The notes: generated by a model from the sequence alone, not told the origin. A stretch of DNA of 17,948 nt from Candidatus Accumulibacter iunctus (GCA_002345025.1 DDUX01000153.1:2189-20136), one strand, 5' to 3'; positions 7,462-15,829 are shown, counted from the first letter of the stretch. Numbers and translations: made by a program.

Positions 7462-8499
7462 TCATGCCTGCCGCTGACGGGCGATCGCCGCCGCCGCCTC
7501 GGCGACAAGAACCGGCCCGCGGTAGATGAAACCGGTGTAGAACTGCACCAGGCCGGCGCCAGCGGCGACCTTGGCGGCCGCGTCGGCGCCACTCATGATG
7601 CCGCCAACGCCGATGATCGGCAGCTCACCGGCAAGCGCTGCCGCGAGTTGGCTGACGACGAGGGTCGACATCGCGAGCAGTGGCGCCCCCGACAATCCTC
7701 CGGCCTCGTCGGCATGCGGCCTGCCCTCGACACCGACGCGCGTGACGGTGGTGTTGGTGGCGATGACGGCGTCGATGCGGTGCCGGCGAAGCAGGTCGGC
7801 AATCGCCTGGACCTGCGCCGCATCGAGATCGGGCGCGATCTTCAGTGCCAGCGGGACGTAGCGGCCATGCTGGTCGGCGAGCCGCAGCTGTGCCACCTTG
7901 AGACTGCCAAGCAGCGCATCGAGCGCCGTATCCTGCTGCAGTTCGCGCAGGTTCCTGGTATTCGGGCTCGATATGTTGACCGCGACGTAGCTGGCGGCCC
8001 CATAGACACGCTCGAGACAGAACAGGTAGTCATCGGCAGCGCGGTCGATCGGCGTATCGAAGTTCTTGCCGATGTTGATGCCGAGAACACCACCCTGGCG
8101 CGGGAAGCGTGCTGCGGCGACGTTCGCGAGCAGCCGGTCGACACCGTCGTTGTTGAAGCCCATGCGATTGATGATCGCCTGCCGCTCGGGAATCCGGAAC
8201 ATCCGTGGCCGCGGATTTCCCGGCTGCGGGCGCGGCGTGACGGTACCGACCTCGATGAAGCCGAAACCCAGCGCCGCCAGCGCATCGATGTGCTCGCCGT
8301 TCTTGTCGAGGCCAGCGGCCAGACCAACGGGATTGGGAAACTCGAGTCCCATGAGCGAAACGGGATCAGGCGGCACCGGACTCGCCAGCAGACAACTCGC
8401 ACCGGTTGCCCGCAACAGGTCGACGCCCGCCATGCCGATTCCGTGCGCGACTTCCGGATCAAGCGCAAAAAAGACGTTGCGAAGGAGCGGATAAAGCAT
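7462..8499 (-). CDS. pyrD: Dihydroorotate dehydrogenase (quinone), class 2
   Basis: This 345-residue enzyme oxidises dihydroorotate to orotate in pyrimidine synthesis and passes electrons from FMN to membrane quinone. The class 2 form is shown by the N-terminal amphipathic stretch MLYPLLRNVFFALDPEVAHG before the barrel. Motifs: GLAAGLDKNGEHID (59-72), the GTVTPRPQPGNPRPRMFR block (85-102), NRMGFNNDG (111-119), SSPNT with catalytic serine S178, KIAPDL, ATNTT, GGLSGAPL and the phosphate-binding IGVGGI region near the C-terminus. An in-frame ATG 27 nt further upstream exists, but MLYPLL matches the family start. No clear Shine-Dalgarno precedes it; a TAGAAT -10-like box lies so close that the transcript may be nearly leaderless. 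Confidence 0.95.
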   Translation of the reverse strand: MLYPLLRNVFFALDPEVAHGIGMAGVDLLRATGASCLLASPVPPDPVSLMGLEFPNPVGLAAGLDKNGEHIDALAALGFGFIEVGTVTPRPQPGNPRPRMFRIPERQAIINRMGFNNDGVDRLLANVAAARFPRQGGVLGINIGKNFDTPIDRAADDYLFCLERVYGAASYVAVNISSPNTRNLRELQQDTALDALLGSLKVAQLRLADQHGRYVPLALKIAPDLDAAQVQAIADLLRRHRIDAVIATNTTVTRVGVEGRPHADEAGGLSGAPLLAMSTLVVSQLAAALAGELPIIGVGGIMSGADAAAKVAAGAGLVQFYTGFIYRGPVLVAEAAAAIARQRQA

Positions 8500-8506
8500 G
8501 GCTGCG

Positions 8507-8512
8507 ATTCTA
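8507..8512 (-). promoter_or_regulatory. Candidate -10 box for pyrD
   Basis: TAGAAT on the minus strand ends seven bases before the pyrD ATG (8499), where transcription would be expected to begin. The -35 region (around 8535-8530) is poor. With no visible ribosome binding site, this could give a leaderless pyrD message. The evidence is positional only. Confidence 0.3.
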
Positions 8513-8689
8513 CCGCATCGCAGCATCGAGCGCTGCGCGACACATGCCGGAAGACGCGTTCATTGCCGCTGCCGCGACCGGCGGTGACGACTGACGCGCC
8601 TCTGCTGCCGCGGCTCGCCGGCGCTGGCAGCGACGATCCAAGACGCTGCGACGGACGCCGGCAAGTACCGCCGCAGCCGGCAACTTCGC

Positions 8690-9115
8690 TTACTTGACCT
8701 GCAGACGGCTCAGGTAATCGACCAGCGCCAGCGTGCGCGCCCAGACGAAGAGCTTGGCGTTGTAGCCGTAGTCGTCGAACTGCGGCTGCGCCTGGGCGTC
8801 ATAGACATCGCCCCAGATCGGCATTTCACGGGTCCCGTGCCCCTTCACCAGAGTGCGACCGTCGATTGCCTCGAGCACCCGATTCACCGGAAAGAGGCCA
8901 CCGTTGTTCCGGGCCAGAACGGTCAGGTCGGGTGTCTTGACCCGCAGAAACTCGTTGAAGGGCCCATCGCCCTTGCCCTTCGGGCCGTGACAGGCGACGC
9001 AGTTCGCCTCGTACTCCCGCTTGCCGATGTCCAGTCGCTCGGCCGACACGGCGCTGCCCGCGAGTGCTCCGGCAACTGCTGCCGCAACCCACATGCGAAA
9101 CCACTTCCCGCTCAT
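8690..9115 (-). CDS. Periplasmic mono-haem cytochrome c
   Basis: This 141-residue protein has a Sec signal peptide, MSGKWFRMWVAAAVAGALAG then SAVSA, with predicted cleavage after A25. The haem c site is CVACH (39-43), followed by GPKGKGDGP as in class I cytochromes. The likely distal ligand is M98 in TREMPIWGDVY. The mature protein of about 12 kDa is probably a soluble periplasmic electron carrier, or the small subunit of a periplasmic enzyme; the partner is not evident. I chose the ATG at 9115-9113 because an AGGAG lies seven bases upstream; a GTG two codons earlier is too close to that site. It is divergent from the tungstate transporter operon and lies 190 nt upstream of pyrD in the same direction. 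Confidence 0.88.
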   Translation of the reverse strand: MSGKWFRMWVAAAVAGALAGSAVSAERLDIGKREYEANCVACHGPKGKGDGPFNEFLRVKTPDLTVLARNNGGLFPVNRVLEAIDGRTLVKGHGTREMPIWGDVYDAQAQPQFDDYGYNAKLFVWARTLALVDYLSRLQVK

Positions 9116-9441
9116 CGTCACTCTCCTTCGTCAGTCATGGGCTGCAGGAAAACCCCTGCCCCCAAAGATCAGTTTAGACCGTGATGCGGGTGGCGCAAGC
9201 GCTTTCTGGCCACCGCGTTCGCGGGCTCAGCGCAGACCACCCGCGCGCTTCAGGCGGGCGAACGAAAACGGCTGCCTCGCCTGTCTGCCCGACGGCGGCA
9301 CCGTCGGTTGCCGCTTCGTCGCCACCGGGCCAGCCGCAGAGCCGGGAAAGAGCCGGTTTGGTCGAGGCGGGATTTCCCGCTAGACTGCCTTCCCGTCAGC
9401 GGCCGCTTCAACCGGCTGACACCTTTGCGGGGGCAACGAAG
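9116..9441. other. Divergent intergenic region between cytochrome c and tungstate operon
   Basis: In these 326 bases I see no convincing gene. On the minus strand a weak promoter for the cytochrome gene may be TTGCGC, 16 nt, TAAACT (-10 at 9176-9171), followed by a small hairpin GCAGG/CCTGC at 9144-9159 in its leader. On the plus strand there is a hairpin with 7-bp arms (CCGACGG, loop of 5, CCGTCGG) at 9289-9307, a promoter candidate with an internal dyad at 9358-9386, and a leader hairpin (GTCAGC/GCTGAC, 9395-9420) just before the tupA ribosome binding region. No ModE-type operator or molybdenum-cofactor riboswitch core was recognised. Confidence 0.6.
9358..9386 (+). promoter_or_regulatory. 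Candidate promoter and operator of the tungstate operon
   Basis: A -35-like TTGGTC (9358-9363) and a -10-like TAGACT (9381-9386) are separated by exactly 17 nt. Most of the spacer is a perfect dyad, GCGGGA-TT-TCCCGC (9367-9380), that abuts the -10 box. A repressor bound there would block RNA polymerase. Both boxes are weak matches, so the promoter is only a candidate; the dyad itself is certain. Confidence 0.4.
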
Positions 9442-10266
9442 ATGGATCGGAGATCATTGCGGATGCTGCGCCTGCTGCTCGCGGGCGGCATCCTGCTCGG
9501 CAGCTGGCTGCCCGTTCTCGCGGCCGATGTGCTGCGCCTGGCGACCACCACCAGCACGGACAACTCGGGCCTGCTGCGAGCGATCCTGCCGCAGTTCGAG
9601 CGCCAGCACGGCGTGCAGGTGCAGGTCATCGCCGTCGGAAGCGGCAAGGCGCTCAAGCTGGCGGAGAGCGGCGACGTCGATGTCGTTCTGGTGCATGACC
9701 GGCGCGCCGAGGATGCCTTTGTTGCCGCCGGCCACGGCATCGATCGCCGCGACCTCATGTACAACGACTTCGTTCTCCTCGGGCCACGCAGCGATCCGGC
9801 AGGCGTACGCAAGAGCAGCGACGTGTTCGACGCGTTCCGGCGCATCGCCGGCAGCCAGGTGCGGTTCGTTTCGCGTGGCGACGATTCGGGAACCGACCGC
9901 ATGGAGAAGAGCTACTGGCAACGGCTGGCGATCCCGGCCGGCGGCAATCGATGGTATGTCTCTGCCGGCCTCGGCATGGGCGAGGTCCTGATGATGGCGG
10001 GCGAGATGCAGGCCTACACGCTGTCCGATCGCGCTACCCACGCCACCTACAGCGCGCGCACCGGTCTCGAGATCGTCTTCCAGGGTGACCCGAGGATGTT
10101 CAATCCCTACGGCCTCATCGCCGTCAACCCGCGCAAGTATCCGCAGCTCAACCACACTGGCGCGCGGGCGCTGATCGACTGGCTGACGGGTCCCGCTGGC
10201 CGAGCCGCGATCAGCGCTTTCCGGCCGCACGGCGAGCAGCTGTTCTTCGTCTCCCCTGGCAACTGA
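9442..10266 (+). CDS. tupA: Tungstate-type ABC transporter, periplasmic substrate-binding protein
   Basis: This 274-residue protein has a signal peptide ending VLA-AD (cleavage near residue 27). The mature N-terminus carries LRLATTTSTDNSGLL (31-45), the oxyanion-binding TTTST..SGLL motif of TupA proteins. Later, GDDSGTDRMEK and the GMGEVLMMAGEMQAYTLSDRATH region also fit this family and distinguish it from ModA and PstS. Gene order binding protein-permease-ATPase fits TupABC. Tungstate is the best guess; molybdate or vanadate cannot be excluded from sequence alone. The ATG at 9442 gives a normal signal peptide; the reading frame is open further upstream but has no homology there. An ATG six codons later (MLRLLL) is an alternative start. 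The next gene starts 11 nt after the stop. Confidence 0.88.
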   Translation: MDRRSLRMLRLLLAGGILLGSWLPVLAADVLRLATTTSTDNSGLLRAILPQFERQHGVQVQVIAVGSGKALKLAESGDVDVVLVHDRRAEDAFVAAGHGIDRRDLMYNDFVLLGPRSDPAGVRKSSDVFDAFRRIAGSQVRFVSRGDDSGTDRMEKSYWQRLAIPAGGNRWYVSAGLGMGEVLMMAGEMQAYTLSDRATHATYSARTGLEIVFQGDPRMFNPYGLIAVNPRKYPQLNHTGARALIDWLTGPAGRAAISAFRPHGEQLFFVSPGN

Positions 10267-10277
10267 GGAGCGACCGC

Positions 10278-10970
10278 TTGGGACTGGTCGACGCCACGCA
10301 GGCAGCCCTGCTGCTGCTCGTCTCGGGTGATGCGGAGCTCTGGGGTACCGTCGGCGTGTCGCTGTCGGTGACGCTGCGGGCGATGCTGATTGCGATGCCG
10401 CTGGGAATCGCCGCCGGCTATCTGCTGGCGACGAACGATTTTCCCGGTCGGCGCCTGCTGATCATCGTCACCCAGGGCCTGCTGGCATCGCCCACCGTCG
10501 TTGTCGGACTGATCCTCTACCTGCTGCTGTCGCGCCAAGGGATATTCGGCGAATTGCAGCTGCTGTTCACCCAGACCGCGATGGTCATCGGTCAGGTGCT
10601 GATCGCCCTGCCGGTCCTCGTCGCCTTCTCACTCTCGGCAATCCAGGGCGCCGATCCGCGCGCACGCGAGACGGCACTCGCGCTGGGCGCCGGCGCCCCA
10701 CGAATCGCCTGGACGCTGCTGCTCGAGGTGCGCTTTGCGCTGATGGCAGCGGTGTGCAGCGCCTTCGGCCGCATCGTCTCGGAAATCGGTTGCGCACTGA
10801 TGGTCGGTGGCAACATTGCCGGCGTGACACGCAACATGCCGACCGCCATCGCGCTCGAGACCAGCAAGGGCGACTTTGCCCAGGGAATCGCCCTCGGCAT
10901 CGTCCTGCTGCTCGTCGCCCTCGGAATCAATTCGGCCTTTGCCTTCTTCCAGGGCGAATCGCGGCGATGA
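10278..10970 (+). CDS. tupB: Tungstate-type ABC transporter, permease
   Basis: This 230-residue inner-membrane permease has about five to six hydrophobic segments. The cytoplasmic coupling loop has the EAA-like motif ETALALGAGAPRIAW (131-145), which contacts the ATPase. SPTVVVGLILYLLLSRQG (71-88) and VSEIGCALMVGGNI (167-180) are typical of TupB/WtpB-like permeases. The start codon is TTG (10278-10280), chosen because a strong GAGGAG lies seven bases upstream, overlapping the tupA stop region, and no ATG is well placed. The stop overlaps the ATPase start as ATGA. The rare start codon may lower permease output relative to the binding protein. Confidence 0.9.
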   Translation: MGLVDATQAALLLLVSGDAELWGTVGVSLSVTLRAMLIAMPLGIAAGYLLATNDFPGRRLLIIVTQGLLASPTVVVGLILYLLLSRQGIFGELQLLFTQTAMVIGQVLIALPVLVAFSLSAIQGADPRARETALALGAGAPRIAWTLLLEVRFALMAAVCSAFGRIVSEIGCALMVGGNIAGVTRNMPTAIALETSKGDFAQGIALGIVLLLVALGINSAFAFFQGESRR

Positions 10971-11614
10971 GCCTGCTCGTCGTGCGCTCTCTCGCCAAGT
11001 CGCTGGCCCGGCGAGTGCTGCTGGCGATCGACGATCTGAACCTGTCAGCCGGCAAGAGTTACGTGCTGACGGGTGAGAATGGCAGCGGCAAGTCCACCCT
11101 GCTGCGCCTTCTCGCCGGCATCGAGGCCCCCGACGGCGGCAGTGGCTGCTTCGAAGGCCGGCCTTTCGGCTGGAAGCCGTACCCGGACTGGCTGCGACGA
11201 CAGCTCACCTACGTTCATCAGCAACCCTACCTCTTCCACAGCAGCATCGCCGACAACATCGCCTACGGCCTGCGCGCCCGCGGCGTCGCTCGCGGCGAGC
11301 GCGAGCGACTGGTCGACGATGCCCTCTCCTGGGCACGCCTGCGCCACCTGCTCGACACCCCGCCAGCGCGGCTCTCCGGTGGCGAGAAGCAGCGCCTCGC
11401 GCTGGCGCGCGCCTGGGTGCTGCGACCGAAGCTGCTGCTGCTCGACGAGCCGACGGCCAACCTCGATGCCGACTCGCGGCAGCAGACCATCGAGCTGCTG
11501 CGTACTTTCGGCAGTTCGGGGACGACGGCGGTCATCGCCTGTCACGACCGCGACGTGATCGAGCTGCCCGACATGCAGCGGCTCGACTTGGTTGGCGGTC
11601 GCATCGTCCAGTGA
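10967..11614 (+). CDS. tupC: Tungstate-type ABC transporter, ATPase
   Basis: This compact 215-residue ATP-binding subunit is complete for catalysis: Walker A GENGSGKST (36-44), Q-loop at Q85/Q86 in YVHQQPYLF, signature LSGGEKQR (136-143), Walker B LLLLDEP (156-162) with catalytic E161, D-loop ANLD, and switch histidine H193 in ACHDRD. It lacks the C-terminal regulatory (TOBE/MOP) domain found in ModC, consistent with a TupC-type protein. Its start overlaps the permease stop by 4 nt. Its stop is 22 nt from the stop of the convergent truB, and no intrinsic terminator is visible in that gap. Confidence 0.92.
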   Translation: MSLLVVRSLAKSLARRVLLAIDDLNLSAGKSYVLTGENGSGKSTLLRLLAGIEAPDGGSGCFEGRPFGWKPYPDWLRRQLTYVHQQPYLFHSSIADNIAYGLRARGVARGERERLVDDALSWARLRHLLDTPPARLSGGEKQRLALARAWVLRPKLLLLDEPTANLDADSRQQTIELLRTFGSSGTTAVIACHDRDVIELPDMQRLDLVGGRIVQ

Positions 11615-11636
11615 GACGGCACCGCGAGCGGGCGCC

Positions 11637-12560
11637 TCAGCGACTCCCGTCCGCCAGCGCGGGCTTCTCCGGCCCGCCGAGCACGCGCCGCGGCTGCAGG
11701 GTGCCGGCGGCGTCGACCTCGCCGAGACCGAGCAGGCGGGTTCCGACGTACACGCGACAGCGACCGACCGTCGCACTGACGGCGACGCGGTTGCCATGCA
11801 GGAAACGCTCCCCCCCAGCCTCGTCCAGGAGCACCGGCGGCAGGCTCTGCAGCAGCGCATCGGGAGCCAGCAGCCAGCCCTGGCGATCCTCTTCAGCCAG
11901 CGCTGTCAGTGCAGCGAGCGATACCGCATCGGCGATCTGCAGGGGGCCGACGGCGACCCGGCGCAGGGCGCCGACGTGCGCTCCGCAGCCGAGAACGGCG
12001 CCGAGGTCCTCGGCCAGGCTGCGCACGTAGGTGCCCTTGCTGCAACGAATGTGCAGGCGGCAGCGATCACCCGCAAGATCGACGAGTCGCAGTTCATGGA
12101 TGCACACCTCGCGCGCTGCGCGCTCGACCTCGATCCCCTGCCGCGCCAGTTCATGGAGCGGCCGTCCTCCCTGCTTCAGCGCCGAGTACATCGGCGGCAC
12201 CTGGCGAATCGGACCACGAAAACGCGCCAGCGCCAGATCGAGTTCGGCCGCGGCAAAGGCGACCGGGCGGCGCGTCAGGATGCTGCCATCGGCATCGCCG
12301 GTGTCGGTCGTGATACCGAAGACGACCTCGCACTCGTAGCTCTTGTCGGCCGTCAGCAGATCCGTCGAGAACTTCGTCGCCTCACCGAAACACAAGGGCA
12401 GCAGGCCGCTGGCCAGCGGGTCGAGCGTTCCGGTATGTCCTGCCTTGGCAGCCGAATAGAGGCGGCGGACGGCCTGCAAGGCCGAGTTCGACGTCATGCC
12501 GCTCGGCTTGTCGAGCAGCAACACGCCGTCGACGCGGCGCCAGCTCCTTCTCGCCGTCAC
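11637..12560 (-). CDS. truB: tRNA pseudouridine(55) synthase
   Basis: This 307-residue protein converts U55 of tRNA to pseudouridine. The catalytic aspartate is D47 in GHTGTLDPLASGLLP (41-55), and the family motifs DGVLLLDKPSGMTS (11-24) and KSYE (73-76) are present. RCSKGTYVRSLAEDLG marks the second half of the catalytic domain, and the C-terminal part fits the PUA-like domain. The start is GTG at 12560-12558, one base after the rbfA stop, so translation is probably coupled; no strong separate ribosome binding site is seen. It is the last gene of the rimP-nusA-infB-rbfA-truB cluster in this window. Confidence 0.96.
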   Translation of the reverse strand: MTARRSWRRVDGVLLLDKPSGMTSNSALQAVRRLYSAAKAGHTGTLDPLASGLLPLCFGEATKFSTDLLTADKSYECEVVFGITTDTGDADGSILTRRPVAFAAAELDLALARFRGPIRQVPPMYSALKQGGRPLHELARQGIEVERAAREVCIHELRLVDLAGDRCRLHIRCSKGTYVRSLAEDLGAVLGCGAHVGALRRVAVGPLQIADAVSLAALTALAEEDRQGWLLAPDALLQSLPPVLLDEAGGERFLHGNRVAVSATVGRCRVYVGTRLLGLGEVDAAGTLQPRRVLGGPEKPALADGSR

Positions 12561-12561
12561 C

Positions 12562-12954
12562 TCAGGAGCGGTCGGGATTTTCGGACTGGTCGCCGTGATC
12601 CGAGATCGCCGCTGCCTCGCTGATCAGGCGTGACAGCTGCGCGCCACGTTCGAGCGACTGATCGAAAACGAAATGCAGTTGCGGCGTCGTGTGGATGCTG
12701 ATCCGCTTGCCCAGCTCGCTGCGCAGGAACCCGGCGGCATGTTCCAGCCCGGCCATCACCGAGTCGAGATGGTCGCTGCCGGCCAGGCTGCTGAAGTACA
12801 CCTTGGCGTGCGCGTAATCGGGACTGACGGCGACCTCCGTCAGGCTGATCATGCCGACCCGCGGATCGCGCAGCTCGCTCTGGATCAGGTCCGCGAGCTC
12901 GCGACGTATCTGCTCGGCAACCCGCTCACGGCGGGAGAAAGCCTTGTTGCCCAC
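12562..12954 (-). CDS. rbfA: 30S ribosome-binding factor A
   Basis: This 130-residue protein has the KH-like fold of RbfA, which assists late 30S maturation near the 5' helix of 16S rRNA. Family features are RRERVAEQIRRELADLIQ near the start, LRDPRVGMISLTEVAVSPDYAHAKVYFS (28-55), and the C-terminal P-Q-L-H-F-V-F-D-Q-S stretch that includes LHFVFDQSLERG. The start is GTG at 12954-12952, three bases after the infB stop; the next in-frame ATG would remove the conserved N-terminal helix. The hydrophilic tail ISDHGDQSENPDRS is unremarkable. Confidence 0.95.
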   Translation of the reverse strand: MGNKAFSRRERVAEQIRRELADLIQSELRDPRVGMISLTEVAVSPDYAHAKVYFSSLAGSDHLDSVMAGLEHAAGFLRSELGKRISIHTTPQLHFVFDQSLERGAQLSRLISEAAAISDHGDQSENPDRS

Positions 12955-12957
12955 GAC

Positions 12958-15810
12958 TCAGAGCGTCCTCGCCACTTCCGTGACGTCGTACACTTCGACC
13001 TGGTCGCCCTCGACGTAGGCGTTGAAGTTCTTCAGCGACAGACCGCACTCGAAACCGCCGCGGACTTCCCGGACGTCCTCCTTGAAGCGCTTCAGCGACT
13101 CGATCTCGCCGTCCCAGAGGACGATGTGATTGCGCAGGAGACGGGCACGCGAACTCCGTTTGACGATGCCCTCGAGGACGTAGCAGCCGGCGATCGTGCC
13201 GATCCGCGTCGCGCGGAATACCTGCCGGATTTCGACCAGACCGGTGATCTCCTCCCGCTTCTCCGGTGCCAGCATGCCCGACAGCGCGGCCTTCACCTCG
13301 TCCACTGCGTCGTAGATGATGTTGTAGTAGCGGATGTCGACGCCGGCCGACTCCGCAGCCTTGCGGGCACCGGCGTCGGCACGCGTGTTGAAGCCGATGA
13401 TCACCGCCTTCGAGGCCTGTGCCAGGTGTACGTCGGATTCGCTGATCGCGCCGACCGCGGCATGGATGACGTTGACCCTGACCTCGCCGGTCGACAGCTT
13501 CTGCAGCGATTGCACCAGAGCCTCCTGCGAACCCTGGACGTCGGCCTTGATGATCAGCGGCAGAACCTTGGCCTCGGCCTCGGTCATCTGCTCGAGAATG
13601 CTCTCGAGGCTCGCCGCCTGCTTGGTCGCCAGCTTGACATCGCGGTACTTGCCCTGCCGGAACAGGGCGATCTCGCGGGCCTTGCGCTCATCCGCCAGGA
13701 CAACCGCTTCCTGCCCGGCAGCCGGCACGTCGGACAGCCCGAGGATCTCGACCGGGATCGACGGTCCGGCTTCCTTGATCACCTTGCCGTTCTCGTCGAG
13801 CATCGCCCGCACACGCCCGAAGACCTGTCCGGCAAGCAGGATGTCGCCCTGGCGAAGCGTTCCCGACAGCACCAGCATCGTCGCCACCGGACCGCGGCCG
13901 CGATCGAGGCGGGCCTCGATGATCAGTCCCTTCGCCGGCGCCTCGCGCGGCGCCTTGAGTTCCAGAACCTCGGCCTGCAGCAGAACGTTCTCGAGTAGTT
14001 CATCGATGCCGACGCCGGTCTTCGCGGAAACCGAAACGAAGGGTGCGTCACCACCATACTCCTCGGGCACCACCTGCTCGGTCACCAGTTCCTGCTTCAC
14101 CCGTTCCGGCTGCGCTGCCGGCTTGTCGATCTTGTTGACCGCGACGACGATCGGCACACCGGCAGCCCTGGCATGGTGAATCGCCTCCCGCGTCTGCGGC
14201 ATCACGCCGTCGTCGGCGGCGACGACCAGGATCACCAGATCGGTGGCCTTGGCGCCACGCGCCCGCATCGCGGTAAAGGCCTCGTGGCCCGGCGTGTCGA
14301 GGAAGGTCACCATGCCCCGGTCGGTTTGCACATGGTAGGCACCGATGTGCTGCGTGATGCCGCCGGCCTCGCCACTGGCGACGCGCGTGCGACGGATGTA
14401 GTCGAGCAGCGAGGTCTTGCCGTGGTCCACGTGGCCCATGACCGTGACGACCGGAGCGCGCGGCTCGAGTGCGACGTCCTTCTGATCCAGCGCGCTGTCG
14501 TCGAGGAATGCATCCGGGTCGTCGAGCTTGGCGGCAAAGGCCTTGTGCCCCATCTCCTCGACGATGATCATCGCCGTTTCCTGATCGAGAACCTGATTGA
14601 TGGTCACCATCGTGCCCATCTTCATCAGCACCTTGATCACCTCCGTCGCCTTGATCGCCATCTTGTGCGCCAGATCGGCGACCGAAATCGTCTCGGGAAC
14701 GTACACCTGATGGGTCACCGGCTCGACCGGCAACTGGAAGGAATGCTGCTCGTCCTCATCGCTGCCGCCACGGGGCCGCTTGCCGTGCTTGGTGTCGCGC
14801 CAGCCCGTACCGCCGGTGGCACCACGCGTCTTCAGCCCCGGCCGCTTGTTCGCGCCTTCATTCTTCCACGGCCCCTTCTTGTCGGCTGCCTTCTTCTCCG
14901 GCGCCTTCTTGTCAGCCGCCTTCTTGTCGGTCGTCGCCGCCTTGGCAACCGGCTTGTGCAAGGTCTTGTCCTCGGGCGGCCGATCGCTCGCCGTCTGCGC
15001 CGCAGCCACCTTGGCAGCACCAGCCGCCTTTGCCGCGACAGCCTTCTCTTCGGCTTCCTGCTTCAGCCGCACGAGGTCGGCACTGCGTTGCTGCTTGCTC
15101 TTGAACTCCGCCTCCTGCCGCGCCCGCAGCTCGGCATGACGGCGCTCTTCCTCGGCGCGCAGGCGCTGCTGCTCCTCGCCGATGATCGACGCGCGCGTCA
15201 CCACCTTCTTGCCGCCCGGCTTGCTCTCGAGCGCCACGGCTTCCGCCTTCGGCTCCGCGGCGGCGGTTGCTGCCGCTACCGGCTCCTCGCGGTCCGCCGT
15301 CGGCGCCAGCGGCGCAAGCTCGACCTCGACCTTGGCCTCGACCTCAACCTCGACGACCGGCGCCGGCTGCAGTTCAACGACGCGCTCGATCACCGGTTCG
15401 ACGTCCACTTCGACGAACGCCTCAACCGCCGGCACGGCAGTCTCCGCGACCTCCGCCGCCGCCACTGCCGCCGCTGCCTCGGCTGCCGCCTGCTTGGCGA
15501 CGAGGTCGGGGACATCGCGCTTGACCAGCACGCGCTTCTTGCGTACCTCGACCTGCACCATGTGCGACTTGCCGTGCGAGTCCTGCTGCCGGATCTCGGA
15601 GGTTTCCTTGCGCGTCAGTGTGATCTTGGTCTTGGCCTCGACCGGGCCGTGCGAACGTCGCAAATACTCGAGAAGCCTCGACTTGTCCTGCTCGGACAAC
15701 AGGTCATCCACCTGTTTCTTGGCGACGCCCGCCTTCTGCAACTGCTCGAGCAGCGAACCAGCCTGCATTCGCAACTGGGTGGCGAATTGGGACACACTTG
15801 TCTGCGCCAT
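12958..15810 (-). CDS. infB: Translation initiation factor IF-2
   Basis: This 950-residue GTPase brings formyl-Met-tRNA to the 30S subunit. Domains in order: a conserved IF2_N domain (about 1-53, MAQTSVSQFATQLRMQAGSL), a long variable charged linker (about 80-390) rich in Ala, Glu and Lys, a second short IF2 N-terminal-type domain (about 395-445), the G domain with GHVDHGKT (459-466), DTPGHE (505-510) and NKID (559-562), and the beta-barrel and tRNA-binding C-terminal domains ending EVYDVTEVARTL. I chose the ATG at 15810 because GAGGAG lies five bases upstream and MAQTSVSQFA matches the family; the frame opens 13 codons earlier without support. It lies 19 nt after nusA. Internal starts giving shorter forms, as in E. 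coli, are possible but not shown. Confidence 0.98.
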   Translation of the reverse strand: MAQTSVSQFATQLRMQAGSLLEQLQKAGVAKKQVDDLLSEQDKSRLLEYLRRSHGPVEAKTKITLTRKETSEIRQQDSHGKSHMVQVEVRKKRVLVKRDVPDLVAKQAAAEAAAAVAAAEVAETAVPAVEAFVEVDVEPVIERVVELQPAPVVEVEVEAKVEVELAPLAPTADREEPVAAATAAAEPKAEAVALESKPGGKKVVTRASIIGEEQQRLRAEEERRHAELRARQEAEFKSKQQRSADLVRLKQEAEEKAVAAKAAGAAKVAAAQTASDRPPEDKTLHKPVAKAATTDKKAADKKAPEKKAADKKGPWKNEGANKRPGLKTRGATGGTGWRDTKHGKRPRGGSDEDEQHSFQLPVEPVTHQVYVPETISVADLAHKMAIKATEVIKVLMKMGTMVTINQVLDQETAMIIVEEMGHKAFAAKLDDPDAFLDDSALDQKDVALEPRAPVVTVMGHVDHGKTSLLDYIRRTRVASGEAGGITQHIGAYHVQTDRGMVTFLDTPGHEAFTAMRARGAKATDLVILVVAADDGVMPQTREAIHHARAAGVPIVVAVNKIDKPAAQPERVKQELVTEQVVPEEYGGDAPFVSVSAKTGVGIDELLENVLLQAEVLELKAPREAPAKGLIIEARLDRGRGPVATMLVLSGTLRQGDILLAGQVFGRVRAMLDENGKVIKEAGPSIPVEILGLSDVPAAGQEAVVLADERKAREIALFRQGKYRDVKLATKQAASLESILEQMTEAEAKVLPLIIKADVQGSQEALVQSLQKLSTGEVRVNVIHAAVGAISESDVHLAQASKAVIIGFNTRADAGARKAAESAGVDIRYYNIIYDAVDEVKAALSGMLAPEKREEITGLVEIRQVFRATRIGTIAGCYVLEGIVKRSSRARLLRNHIVLWDGEIESLKRFKEDVREVRGGFECGLSLKNFNAYVEGDQVEVYDVTEVARTL

Positions 15811-15829
15811 ATGTACTCCTCTTTCCCGC

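Noticed and set aside
9181..9441. N-terminal extension of the tupA frame
   Set aside because: The translation is Arg/Pro-rich without similarity and would bury the signal peptide; a promoter-like region lies here instead.
9116..9441. Molybdenum-cofactor (Moco/Tuco) riboswitch upstream of the tungstate operon
   Set aside because: Only short isolated hairpins are visible; I could not trace the multi-stem conserved core.
9442..11614. Phosphate (Pst) or molybdate (ModABC) transporter as alternative identity
   Set aside because: The TTTST-type N-terminal motif of the binding protein and the short ATPase without a TOBE domain fit TupABC better; PstB and ModC are longer and differ in motif.
11615..11636. 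Terminator between convergent tupC and truB
   Set aside because: The 22-nt gap has no stem followed by a T- or A-run on either strand.
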